Of a stretch of DNA of 17,317 bases, positions 6,501 through 15,400 are shown one piece after another. The DNA is from Promethearchaeota archaeon (GTDB lineage: Archaea > Asgardarchaeota > Lokiarchaeia > Sigynarchaeales > SOKP01), in NCBI GenBank assembly GCA_014729315.1, contig WJKD01000458.1:1-17317 (forward strand). Direction: 5' to 3'. A model generated the notes under the pieces. That model was not told the DNA's origin, ran no database searches, and saw only the letters and a program-made list of their open reading frames with translations. How positions within the stretch are numbered: the stretch's first letter is position 1; the number at the start of each line of letters is the position of its first letter. The position numbers were made by a program, and so were the translations under genes.

Positions 6501-8111
6501 AGTTGCATTTTGATTATGGACTTCTAAAATAAGATCGCACGACTCCGAAGAGCTTATATTCCAGGGGATATTGGAAATCGTTAAATTGGTATGAAGAGGA
6601 TTAAAATAATAACGATTTTGGAAGTAGGTGTTGAATTCTGGCTCCTCATTATCGATTTTGATAATCACATATCGAGAAGGTTCTAAAATATTTGTACCAT
6701 TTTGTGCCGTCAATTCTGCCTTTACAGTAAAATCTTCCATTGGGATCTCTTTATTGAAACTTCCGTCCCAGTATATCTGCTCCATATCTAATTCGTTAAA
6801 AGAATCTTTAAGTTCCCAGAAGGTATTATTCTGGAAGTGGATGTTTTTATAAATTTCATATTTTTCAAGGATTTGATCTGCATAGGTAAAATGATGAAAT
6901 TTTCCATCGAAAGCGTAATTTAAATTTATCATTTCATCTATTTGAGAAGCTAATGGTTCGCTATATCCCAATGACATTGAATTCCAAGTTCCAATCAGCG
7001 TATAATTAAATAGTTCACTTCTTTTTCCATAAGCTCCATGATTATAAATAACACTAAATTGACTATAATCTTCGTTATAATATAAATCGTAGTTACCCTC
7101 ATAATCCACTATAATATCGTCAATTGATGCGTCAAACGAATACGGATTTTCTGATTCGTTGTACATATAACCTCTTAAGATGGCGTTCTCATCCCCTTCG
7201 ACCCAGGTGAGCCAATAATCTCCCGAAGTTCTATTAACGATTATTTTAGGTTTTTTACATTTTAAACCACTCTCACCAGAAGACGTAACATTAGAGGGGT
7301 CGCTCCAAGATGTACCGTTATCGTGACTTTGAAAAAAAACTAATGGCGTATAACTTGAAGATTCTGATTCAGAAATAGCAATAAGGGTTCCATTTTTAAG
7401 AATCGCAAGTTCTATAGTTGGTAAATCCTCTTCACCGGGATCCATTTGAAAACCGATATCAGTTAAATTTCCAACTACATTATTGATCTTCCAAGTAGTT
7501 CCATTGTCTGTAGAACCAAGATATTCTATTTGTGAATAATTAACTAAACTGAGCGTTCCAACAACCCCACTAACCGAATCTACTGCAATATTTGAACCAA
7601 ATAAATAAAATAGAAATTCCATAATATTTGTTCCTTCCCCTCTGAAATTTTTAATAGTTTTAGAGCTCCAAGAATTTCCCTTATCCTTACTGGTGGAGAA
7701 ATATAACCTACAATCAGTTGCGTTATTTGGATCAAACGAAGTATGTACCATGTACCATTTATCACTTCCATGTGGGCTCTCAACATCAACATTGAACTCA
7801 TAGTGAGTGGTTCGGGTTAAAGTCTTTATCGCATCCTTTACTATAAAAGTGTAATTTCCGTTCTTGTTAGCCATAAAGGTAAAAAAGACTCCGTCGTTTT
7901 CTCCCGGAGAGGATTTGGGAGAGATATAATAAGTGGAAGGCTTTAGCTCCTGAATCAATTGGAGAGCAGTATCTGAACTTTTTATCGCATTCAGATCTAT
8001 TTCCTCTTCAAAAGAATTTGGCTTATTATTCTTAAAATTAACGGAATTTACTAGAAAAGCGAAAATTATCCCGTTTAAAAGTATTAAAAGAAAAATTTTT
8101 GATTTTTTCAT
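3597..8111 (-). CDS. Receptor-like surface protein: BNR propellers, Ig-like, 7 TM, double zinc ribbon
   Basis: A complete 1,504-residue protein. Residues 1-22 form a signal peptide or anchor (KK followed by hydrophobic residues). The large extracellular part has seven Asp-box (BNR-like) motifs of the SxDxGxTW type, near residues 140, 201, 262, 583, 629, 685 and 805, suggesting two beta-propellers. Two Ig-like or fibronectin-like modules follow at about 925-1010 and 1025-1118. A first membrane helix at about 1124-1148 is followed by a charged, probably coiled cytoplasmic segment, six more helices, and a C-terminal tail with two zinc ribbons: CNNC (1449/1452) with CSHC (1463/1466), and WPKC (C1486) with CPSC (1497/1500). 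Positive charges put the N-terminus outside and the tail inside. No FRIP motif or sialidase catalytic set is visible, so I do not call it an enzyme. Ligand binding or adhesion with intracellular signalling is inference. The second ribbon has Trp1483 where the neighbouring paralogue has Cys. The start at 8111 is supported by the signal peptide and by the same start context in the paralogue. Confidence 0.88.
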   Translation of the reverse strand: MKKSKIFLLILLNGIIFAFLVNSVNFKNNKPNSFEEEIDLNAIKSSDTALQLIQELKPSTYYISPKSSPGENDGVFFTFMANKNGNYTFIVKDAIKTLTRTTHYEFNVDVESPHGSDKWYMVHTSFDPNNATDCRLYFSTSKDKGNSWSSKTIKNFRGEGTNIMEFLFYLFGSNIAVDSVSGVVGTLSLVNYSQIEYLGSTDNGTTWKINNVVGNLTDIGFQMDPGEEDLPTIELAILKNGTLIAISESESSSYTPLVFFQSHDNGTSWSDPSNVTSSGESGLKCKKPKIIVNRTSGDYWLTWVEGDENAILRGYMYNESENPYSFDASIDDIIVDYEGNYDLYYNEDYSQFSVIYNHGAYGKRSELFNYTLIGTWNSMSLGYSEPLASQIDEMINLNYAFDGKFHHFTYADQILEKYEIYKNIHFQNNTFWELKDSFNELDMEQIYWDGSFNKEIPMEDFTVKAELTAQNGTNILEPSRYVIIKIDNEEPEFNTYFQNRYYFNPLHTNLTISNIPWNISSSESCDLILEVHNQNATLSGEKVLTDNVWEDLDPRIFISTSGTLYLLYNTIESGRNIIYLTKSENRGTTWSAPTIVYETTGYIQAFDGSAWEDIVCVYIGLQNQKFLYRSYDQGATFQDPIDLSDNSLFGSDVQEDVSFAFTDNGTLFSVYYSTVPKYSVVRSDDLGFTWKESKTWYVENDLYICPDIVYDRANNLIHVVLPTRNNTLLLANFTFATLNLSSGAGWKDDVYKPNIPMGVFYELSQYSKPQLFITQQNGISSGIIHAIFISDFYSGLVPKYKELISSDNGESWSDASTISFLNNSFVTSYQSDIFYARVLSDGSDTEVYFTRNSSLQRIIRKNVIAEEADEIIFDGKNDLGDFLNDGNYSFNLKLKDQASNEEFKSGWIYVDYSAPSITERSNNWTIDPIPRQNVKIRVKAEDEVSFTIDLIYKKDNGPLITIPMTPVGDDYYEGTIPGDQETSLVQYYVKTVDMAGNVEDLDADGLYFSYDMPMFRWDSEGLFKEKDRYSSGKDYDFEIEITSDNEYVSKVYLKYSFNDDDSWDELELEANSPTYTGTLDDLPGDLRTLYYQVIVVDVFGNEIEFTEEREIEFYPELPSFEAELAQLFLIGIISACVGFMVAFGYITLKNTSHEKIRKELVYKELKQKSAKSIETEDLDEIKEQSKEESQIRVSSQESEKKLLPFMIAYMGIVGVNIAVFGIGLLLAFWAPEVALMMIGTSLLIAVLGYMVLMSRDITNNIYQEKLAFKNVLLEAIQIGFMLVNIITLLMIGYMIDWFRYYLIESTFDFGAVQIPRLYLSVIAVFFTSLVLVAISTLIQLQKTITNIKTQKEQGASESLLLYLKDQNGSRLITRLGYKTIVFLVTVLISIVTTTELITLETGILLAYVVVPFVLAGFLGFFINRVIEKKKIDKRKDEMDLPFIDSTKICNNCGEPMYLSEKYCSHCGKQMVFNEKVGTYVSKWPKCDSLVHEDAKFCPSCGENL

Positions 8112-8414
8112 TTTTAATTAGGAATATTCTTTAGATTAAAATATATATTTTATGAAATTACAATCTCTTATAAATGAGGACTATACTGAATCAATTTTTA
8201 TATCCGACTTTTTGATTAACTAGATTGAATTATTCGATTTTTAATTACCCGAATCACCTTTTAAACTTTCAGGTTCTAAAATTATTTAAATATGTCATTT
8301 AGAAAAAGTATACAGAATTGAAAGTTTCATAGATGTGATATAATGAAAAACAGTAAGTAAAAAAAGAAGGAAAGATTTGATTATATTTTCTAATTTTTTA
8401 TAGTCTTTAAAGAA
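8112..8414. other. Spacer between the two large paralogues
   Basis: This 303-base gap has no gene that I can support. Its left end holds the promoter of the 3597-8111 gene. Its right end, just past the stop of the second copy, has an A7 run at about 8357-8363 that would be a T-tract terminator on the - strand for the 8415-12950 gene. Confidence 0.5.
8162..8174 (-). promoter_or_regulatory. TATA-box promoter motif shared by both paralogues
   Basis: Read on the - strand this is TTTATAAGAGATT, with its near end 51 bases upstream of the ATG at 8111. The identical 13 bases occur 52 bases before the second copy's start, while the sequence around them has diverged. TTTATAA is a good archaeal TATA box, predicting a 5' untranslated leader of about 30 bases. 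Conservation with equal spacing supports function. Confidence 0.65.
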
Positions 8415-11400
8415 TTAAAGGTTCTCACCACAAGATGGACAGAATTTTGCATCCTCGTGTACTAGAGAATCGCATTTTGGACACTTGGACACGTATGTGC
8501 CGACCTTTTCGTTGAAGACTATTTGTTTTCCACAGTGAGAACAATATTTCTCCGAAAGATACGTAGGTTCTCCGCAATTATTACAGATTTTTGTAGAATC
8601 CATGAAAGGAAGGTCCATCTCATCCTTTCGTTTGTCGATTTTCTTCTTTTCGATCACTCGATTAATAAAGAAACCCAGAAATCCTGCGAGCACGAAAGGT
8701 ATAACAACATAGGCTAACAAAATTCCTGTTTCAAGGGTAATTAATTCTGTAGTAGTCACTATCGAGATTAACACAGTTACTAAGAATACAATAGTTTTAT
8801 ATCCGAGACGCGTAATCAGACGAGATCCGTTTTGATCCTTAAGATAAAGCAACAAACTCTCCGAGGCACCCTGATCTTTCTGCGTTTTTATGTTTTTTAT
8901 GGTTTTTTGCAGTTGAATAAGCGTTGTTATTGCTACTAACACGAGAGACGTAAAGAAGACCGCGATCACGGAAAGATAAAGCCGTGGAATTTGAACCGCT
9001 CCAAAATCAAACGTGGATTCGATGAGATAATAGCGGAACCAGTCAATCATGTATCCAACCATCAGTAAAGCAATAATGGTAACCAACATGAATCCAATTT
9101 GAATCGCTTCGAGTAAGACATTTTTGAAGGCGAGCTTCTCTTGATAAATATTATTCGTAATATCTCTGCTCATCAAGACCATATATCCTAGCACTGCGAT
9201 TAAAAGACTCGTACCAATCATCATGAGTGAGACTTCGTGAACCCAAAATGCGAATATGAGTCCTATCACGAACACAGCGATGTTAACTCCAACGATACTC
9301 AGATATGCAATCATGAATGGTAATAATTTTTTCTCACTCTCTTGCAAAGCAACTCGTTTACGGGACTCCTCTTTTCTCTGCTCTTTAATTTCCTCCAAAT
9401 TCTCCTTATCTATAGATTTAGCTGATTTTTCCTTTAACTCTTTGTATACTAATTCCTTTCTGAGCTTCTGGTGACTATTGTTTTTCAGTTTAATGTAACC
9501 AAACGCAACGATAAAACCAACGACCGCAGACGTGATACCTATTAATATAAGTTGAGCTGGTTCGGCTTCGAAAGTAGGCAATTCGGGATAAAATTCGATC
9601 TCCCTCTCTTCCGTAAACTCAATTTCGTTACCAAAAATATCTATAATTATTACCTTGAAATATAGCGTCCGAAGATCCCCCGGTAAATCGTCGAGCGTTC
9701 CCGTATAAGTAGGACTATTTGCCTCGAGTTCCAATTCGTCCCAGGAATCGTCATCGTTGAACGCATATTTTACGTAAACTTTAGCAACATATTCGTTATC
9801 GTTCGTTATATCTATTTCAAAATCGTAATCTTCCCCAGAAGAGTATCGATCGCTCTCTTTGAATAGACCTTCACCTTCCCATCTTATATTAGGCATATCG
9901 TAGGAGAAATAAAGCCCGTCTACATCGACAGTTTCGACATTTCCTGCCAAATCTATAGCCTTAATATAATATTGAACTATTGAAGTTTGACCATCACCCA
10001 AGATTACGGCGTAATAATCTCCGCTTCCTGCGTCTGTCATGTCAATATAATTTAGGACACCATTGTCCTTTTTATATATCAATTGAAGCGTAAAATCTAA
10101 ATCGTCTTCGGCGTGCAGAGATATTTTTACATCTTGACGAGGGATTGGATCGATTGTGTAGTTAGTTCTATGATTTGTTAAGCTAGGAAGATTATAATCT
10201 GCGTAAATCCACCCAGTTTCGTTCACTGAATTCCCCGCATAGTCTCTTAATGTAATTTGGTAATCGTATCTGCCCCCGTCAATGTAATCACCAAAATCAT
10301 CAACACCGTCGTACTTAATTTCGGTGGTGCTCGATGAGGATAAAGATTCTTGCATTCGGCGAACGAGGGTTGAATTTCGTCTAAAGTGTATCTCGTAGTC
10401 ATCGCCATCGTTAATTCGTGAAGCGTAGAAGATCTCACCGCGTAATGATGTAATTTTTGACCAATTCAATGGGATATGACTAATCGGATTTGACCATGTG
10501 GCACCTAAGTTGCCGGAGAAAATATTATTATAGATCGGAGTAAAGCCTGATCCAAAATCAGATATATAGATACAATTCACTATAACCTCCGACTTAGGTC
10601 CATTTTTGCTAACTAATAAATAAGGACGATGGAAATTCTCATCATCAGAAGCAAAATCGATACTGAATGGTCCTTTTTGTTTAATTACCCCCCAATTTAA
10701 AGGATCCAAGGAGGATACATTGTGAGTTTGGAAATAATAAAGCACCTTCCCAGTCGTATGATTTGCAATCGGGACAACTGCATGCACCAGATTATTCTTA
10801 AAATCATATACAATATCTGGAGTCATTAGATCTTCTAAATATTTTACATAGGGCGTTGTCGTATTTACTTGAAACCAGTTAAATCCGAGATTATTAGATT
10901 GAAGTATTGGATAGTTATTTCCGTCCCTAAATATTGTAAATAGTTTCCCGTCCCTAGTAAAGACCATTTTTGGGATAAAATCAAGAAAAGAATAACTACT
11001 TATTGTGGGATCTTCTTGTAAATTAATCGGTAAGAGAAATGATTCACCTTTATCAAAGCTACGATAAAGAAAACCATCCTCATTTTTATTATTTTTTTTA
11101 TAAACTAAAACTACATCACTCCACGCAGCTCCGTGATAATAATTGATATTTTCGTTAGATTCGTATATTTTTATAGGATCTCCCCATGTTATACCTTTAT
11201 CAATAGATTTAGTCAAGTAGAGAATTTGCCTGCCCGATTCTACCGAAACGTAAAGAATATATAGTATTCCTGTATCCGATGTAAAAATAAACGGGTCCAT
11301 TTCTTCCCAATTATTATCTGTCACCTTACTCCACGAGGTCAATGTATTATTCTTATTATATATCTCGACAATCGATTCACATTGCTCTGAAGGAAGTATT

Positions 11401-12950
11401 TCCCAAGGAATCTTTGTCAGTGTGACATTTGTAGAGAGAGGGTTGAAATATTGTCGATTTTGACTAAAATTTTCAAATGACGGATTAACATTGTCAATGG
11501 TTAAATATAATTCCCTCGAAATATCCTCACCGGTTTCGTTTTCTGCCGTGAAATCTACAAGGACCTTTGAAGTATTAATCGGAAGGATACTATTAATTTT
11601 ACCGTTCCAAAAGCTCTGTGTCATTTGGAATTCGTTAAAATTTCCCGTTTCTCTATAGAATGTATTATTGGGGAAATTTATATATTGATATAGCTCGAAA
11701 TTTCCCGTAAAGCCCTCTGGAAATAATAAATTAATATGTTCGCCATCGTTTACTACATTAAATCCTCCATACTCCCCTACACCTGCCAGAGCGCTGTTTT
11801 TTCCCAAAACTTCATCGACTGCAATGGCCATAGTGTTTGATTTATATAAATTTTTTAAAGTCCCCCCATCTAAATAAACAATGTTAAATTTACGCAATCC
11901 ATTATCGAGGATGAAATCGTAAGGAACTTCCATTATGCCTGCATAATATTGAAAAGATTTAGAAGCGTTTAAACCTTGCTCGTGATTAAAATCAAACCAC
12001 GCTAATTGATCGTTCATACCATCGTATTCTAAACATAAGAAATAATAATTGCCAGATGTATAATCCACTCGAATTGTCGGATCAAAGCAGTCGTAACCGT
12101 CGATACTAGTTATATTAAAAGGTCCCATCCAAGATGTACCGTTGTCGTTACTTTGAAAAAATACTATCGAAGTAAGATTGTTGTAATTCTCGTTTTTTGT
12201 TTCGCTTAGAGCGTAAATAGTTCCATTTCTTAAATATGCTAAAGATGTTTCTGGAAAGGTATCGCCATCAAGATTTTCTTTTAAAAATCCCAAATTAAGA
12301 GGGCTAGTTATACTGACTGGATTATTCCAAGAAATTCCACCGTCGTCTGATCTATAGAAATAAAAATCCGATCTATTTATCAATGTCAATATTCCAATCT
12401 GATTTATATCGTCGGGATGACGAGCAACGGAAGTTCCTAAAATATATGTTACCATTTCTTGTCTATCATCTCCATAAGCATCGAAATCTCTTACAATGTG
12501 ATCTTCCCATGATTCTCCTCTATCACTGCTGATCATTATTTTTAATTTTTGATCAGTGGGATTATCATAGTCTATATCTTTTTAGCTTAGGTACCAGTTA
12601 TCAGTTCCATTGATATTAAAGAAATCAGTTTGATATTCCCATCGAACCGTTTGAGTTAATAATCCGGGAAAATTCTTTATATCGAGGGTATAGTTACCGT
12701 CCTTATTTGCCATAAAAGTGAAAATAACTCCGTCGTTCTCTCCGGGGGAGGATTCAGGTGAGATATAATAAGTTGAAGGTGTGAAATCCTCTATCAATTG
12801 AAATGGTGTTACTGATGGTTTTGGAGCGTTTAGATCAGCTTGACCTTCGAACTCGTCGTTGAAATGGTTATTGACCGTTAGTAAATTAACGAAAAGAGAA
12901 AGTGTTATACCACAAAGTAGGATAGCTACGAAAATTATTGATTTTTTCAT
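8415..12950 (-). pseudogene. Second receptor-like paralogue, interrupted by one in-frame TAA
   Basis: A tandem paralogue of the 3597-8111 gene, 1,511 codons long, with the same order: signal peptide, conserved STYYISP and SSPGENDGV segment, seven BNR-like Asp-box motifs (such as SSDRGESW, QSNDNGTSW and KSIDKGITW), two Ig-like modules, seven membrane helices and a double zinc ribbon. All eight zinc-ribbon Cys are present here (CNNC, CSHC, CPKC, CPSC). Codon 123 is TAA (12582-12584), right after NWYLS. The same frame continues as KDIDYDNPTD and aligns without a gap to the intact copy, where the codon is His123. Everything else is open, so this is one nonsense codon, not decay. It is a recent null mutation, a read-through gene, or a sequencing error. 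Restarting at the ATG at 12536 would give a protein of 1,373 residues without a signal peptide, which is unlikely to reach the surface. TAA argues against pyrrolysine, which uses TAG. Confidence 0.8.
8737..8813. repeat. 77-bp block identical to 3919-3995
   Basis: Within the last membrane helices, the two paralogous genes share 77 bases with no difference, including all third codon positions, and only one change is seen a few bases to the left. The extracellular parts differ at most positions. This points to recent gene conversion or recombination between the 3' parts of the two genes. Confidence 0.75.
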
Positions 12951-13297
12951 TTTTATTCTTATACAACTTTTTAAGTTAAATAATAAGAATAAAAAACAAT
13001 TAATCTCTTATAAACTAGAAGTTATCCACAAAAATGTATATTTAAACTTACGGATCTTTACCTTTCTGTAAAATTTCACCGAAATAATAGAAACTGTACT
13101 AAAATAATCTTACTAAGTAAAAAGAAGATAAATCATAAGTTATTAAATATCTTCTTAAAAATTTTTATAATTCTGATATCAACCGTATACTCTAATTTCA
13201 ATAGTTCAATTTTAAAATTAAAAAATAATCCTTTTATTAAAAGTCAATCTCAGATTAAATATATACATGAAAATTAAAACAAAGGTTGCGAAAAAAA
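12951..13297. other. Divergent promoter region
   Basis: This 347-base gap separates the - strand receptor paralogue from the + strand small CxxC gene. It holds the conserved TATA motif of the former at 13002-13014. A second TATA-like stretch, TTAAATATATA, at about 13254-13264 probably belongs to the latter. I see nothing else in it. Confidence 0.5.
13002..13014 (-). promoter_or_regulatory. TATA-box promoter motif, second copy
   Basis: TTTATAAGAGATT on the - strand, 52 bases upstream of the ATG at 12950. It is identical to the motif before the sister gene and at the same spacing. Retention of the promoter suggests the interrupted gene is still transcribed or was inactivated only recently. Confidence 0.65.
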
Positions 13298-13543
13298 ATG
13301 TCGAAAAATCACGAAATATTACGGACGGAAGAGGACATAAGCCCCTTAAATAGAAAGTTAATTAATGCAGTGTGTCATAAATGTAATTTCTACGCTGAAG
13401 ACCAAGAGTATTGGGAAAGAGAATACGAATGTGCTGCGTATAAGTTTGTGCGACAACTAATTGAAGAAAATAAAATATCCTTTGAAGAAATAGAAGATAT
13501 CTTTACAAGAGTGGATTTAAATCCGGATAGAGATCTACGATAG
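13298..13543 (+). CDS. Small CxxC protein of unknown function
   Basis: An 81-residue acidic protein that I do not recognise. It has C26-HK-C29 followed by a lone C45 in a stretch rich in aromatic and acidic residues (EYWEREYECAAYKF), then a helical C-terminal half (LIEENKISFEEIEDIF). Three Cys could bind a metal or cluster with another ligand, such as His27, but a fourth Cys is missing. I chose the ATG at 13298; a TTG at 13286 would add four residues. AAAGG lies at 13281-13285, rather far upstream for a Shine-Dalgarno. It stands alone, divergent from the receptor paralogue and convergent with the symporter gene. No function can be assigned. Confidence 0.65.
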   Translation: MSKNHEILRTEEDISPLNRKLINAVCHKCNFYAEDQEYWEREYECAAYKFVRQLIEENKISFEEIEDIFTRVDLNPDRDLR

Positions 13544-13588
13544 ATTCCTACTGGGATCTATGAAGCGATTAAATTAAATCTCATTAGT

Positions 13589-13620
13589 GAAAGAAAACTT
13601 ATTTTTTTCGTTTCTTTTTT
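13589..13620 (+). terminator. Imperfect hairpin with T-runs
   Basis: AAAGAAAAC (13590-13598) can pair with GTTTCTTTT (from 13610) with one bulge, and both the loop and the 3' arm are T-rich, ending in TTTTTT. It lies 46 bases after the small CxxC gene and is probably its terminator. Confidence 0.4.
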
Positions 13621-13730
13621 TATTATCAAGAAACAATTTTATATATTCACAAAACTATCAGCTTAAATTCGTAAAAAATAAAATAAATAGGAATATAATC
13701 AAAAAAATTCGATTAAACTATAAATTCGAA

Positions 13731-15200
13731 TTATATTCCGAGTTCCTTAATTTTTGCTTTATTTGCAGCAACTCGATCTGGAGTCAACTTATAATATTTC
13801 CAAAAGATGAGGACCGTAATTAGCACTAAAATAGCGGGAACTATCGCAGTATGAATCCGTATGCCAAACAATGCCAAATCCGGAGTAGGGCTCTGAGCCC
13901 TAAGTTCCCCTAAGCTTGGTGCCCCTTCTACGAAACCCGTTAAGGTGTGAACAACTGCAAGTGTCACGGCAATTGTGCTATACCCTAGGCGGATGAAAAA
14001 CGCTTGAAATCCGTAATATATTCCCTGTTGTCGCTTCCCCGTTTTTGCGGTTACATCGTCGATAATGTCTCCTAACGTGGGAGGATCGGAAAACCATTGT
14101 CCTCCAAGCCCTAAGCCAAAAATTAGCATCACAATAATCCATCCAATCAATGTGCTGACGAATATCATCGGAACAAATGCAATTAGCATTCCTATAGCTC
14201 CCATAACGCTCAATTTCTTGTTGTTATTCATTTTTTTCGAGATATAAAGCCATAATGGCACTGAAAAAAGAGCTCCTACAAGCATTGCACCTAAAAGATA
14301 GGTTATAGCGCCTGCTTCCATATCTAATAGGTAAGTGACTATGTAAAATGCAGAATATTGGAGCATTACGGCACCTACTTGGTATCCGTAAAATAAAACA
14401 ACTTTCGCTAAAAAATTCCTGTTAGAAATTGCTTTTTTTGACATTTGGAAAAAGGATTCCACCTCAAGTTTACTTTCCATTTCTCTTCTATGTTTATATC
14501 GTTCTCGAGTAAACTTATCCTCCCAAACACCAGGTATAGCGAATAAAAATATTATAATACCAAAGGTTGTTGTAACTAAAGCCGCAGTTTGATAGGTTTC
14601 TCTGACTCCCGTAGTGATAAACATCGGAGGTATAACCGCAGCCAGCACGAGACCTATAATCCCCAATATTGTTCCAAATCCCTGTACTGTCCTACGCTCG
14701 TCCAATCCTCGGAATTTTTCGGGATAAAGACTTAACACATTCACGTCAAACATGGTATTGCAAGTATCATAGATACAAATTGTTACTAAAAACCATAAAA
14801 AAACGGGCAAGTTATCGTTGGGATTACTTGCAGGATCCCACTGCGAAGGAACTAAAAAGATCAAGAAATAAGATAATAACCAAGGAACTGCCCCTATGAC
14901 TAACCAAGGAAAACGTTTGAGGTTCCATTTTTTCTCCCATGGGGTATGAATTTTTTCAAAAAACCAACCAAGTAAAGGATCGTTAATTGCGTTCCAGACC
15001 GAATATAATACGAAAGCAATCGCCGCTAAAATGACGTTCAAACCTATGACTGCCTCATAAAAGAAAAAAACCGTAAATCCGAAGGCGGCGGCTATCCACT
15101 GACCAAACAGTTCTCTTCCACCATAACTCGCCATTACAAATTTCGAATGACCGTATGGTTCTTTTTCGTTGACGGTTTGCTTTAATTCACTTTCGTTCAT
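13731..15200 (-). CDS. GPH-family MFS symporter (MelB-like)
   Basis: A complete 489-residue membrane protein of the glycoside-pentoside-hexuronide:cation symporter family (MFS_2), which uses Na+ or H+ to import sugars and related compounds. Family signs are WNAINDPLLGWFFEK (69-83), whose Asn-Asp-Pro belongs to helix 2, a following KRFPWL that matches the usual GRxRPW loop, and DIIDDVTAKTGKRQQGIYYG (378-397) before helix 11. About 12 hydrophobic segments fit the MFS fold, with a charged central loop at about 226-262. The ATG at 15200 has the clearest Shine-Dalgarno of the window. The substrate cannot be told from sequence: it could be a glycoside, a hexuronate or even a lipid, since relatives differ widely. 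The gene appears to be a single unit, with no sugar-degrading enzymes beside it. Confidence 0.88.
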   Translation of the reverse strand: MNESELKQTVNEKEPYGHSKFVMASYGGRELFGQWIAAAFGFTVFFFYEAVIGLNVILAAIAFVLYSVWNAINDPLLGWFFEKIHTPWEKKWNLKRFPWLVIGAVPWLLSYFLIFLVPSQWDPASNPNDNLPVFLWFLVTICIYDTCNTMFDVNVLSLYPEKFRGLDERRTVQGFGTILGIIGLVLAAVIPPMFITTGVRETYQTAALVTTTFGIIIFLFAIPGVWEDKFTRERYKHRREMESKLEVESFFQMSKKAISNRNFLAKVVLFYGYQVGAVMLQYSAFYIVTYLLDMEAGAITYLLGAMLVGALFSVPLWLYISKKMNNNKKLSVMGAIGMLIAFVPMIFVSTLIGWIIVMLIFGLGLGGQWFSDPPTLGDIIDDVTAKTGKRQQGIYYGFQAFFIRLGYSTIAVTLAVVHTLTGFVEGAPSLGELRAQSPTPDLALFGIRIHTAIVPAILVLITVLIFWKYYKLTPDRVAANKAKIKELGI

Positions 15201-15207
15201 TTGTATA

Positions 15208-15213
15208 CTCCTT
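15208..15213 (-). promoter_or_regulatory. Shine-Dalgarno of the symporter gene
   Basis: AAGGAG on the - strand ends 7 bases before the ATG at 15200, which fixes that start. Most other genes in the window lack such a site, so translation initiation here seems to use mixed modes. Confidence 0.75.
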
Positions 15214-15254
15214 TTTTTTAAAAACGCTATTGATATACTGTAGCTACCTTTCCA

Positions 15255-15263
15255 TAATTAAAT
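15255..15263 (-). promoter_or_regulatory. Possible TATA box of the symporter gene
   Basis: ATTTAATTA on the - strand lies 55-63 bases before the ATG at 15200, the same distance as the better-supported TATA boxes in this window. In AT-rich sequence this could be chance. Confidence 0.3.
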
Positions 15264-15400
15264 AGCCTATTACTGAAAATTATATTTCTTATTAAAACTT
15301 TGTAAAAATATATCCATAAATTTTAATGGACTGACTTTCTTTATCAAGAAGAATCCACATTAAGGAGTCAAGAAAACATTTCGGTTTAAGGCATAATTGC

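Noticed and set aside
3597..8111. Calling the BNR-repeat proteins sialidases
   Set aside because: Asp-box motifs occur in many propellers. I see no FRIP motif or catalytic Arg triad pattern, and the seven-helix zinc-ribbon tail is not a sialidase feature.
8415..12536. Treating the 1,373-residue ORF as an independent gene starting at 12536
   Set aside because: It is in frame with the 12582-12950 piece. The 15 codons between the TAA and the ATG still align to the sister protein, and the start would remove the signal peptide.
12582..12584. Stop codon recoded as pyrrolysine
   Set aside because: Pyrrolysine uses TAG; this codon is TAA.
13587..13823. A 78-residue + strand ORF after the CxxC gene
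   Set aside because: It is low-complexity AT-rich sequence that runs antisense into the end of the symporter gene, with no protein-like features.
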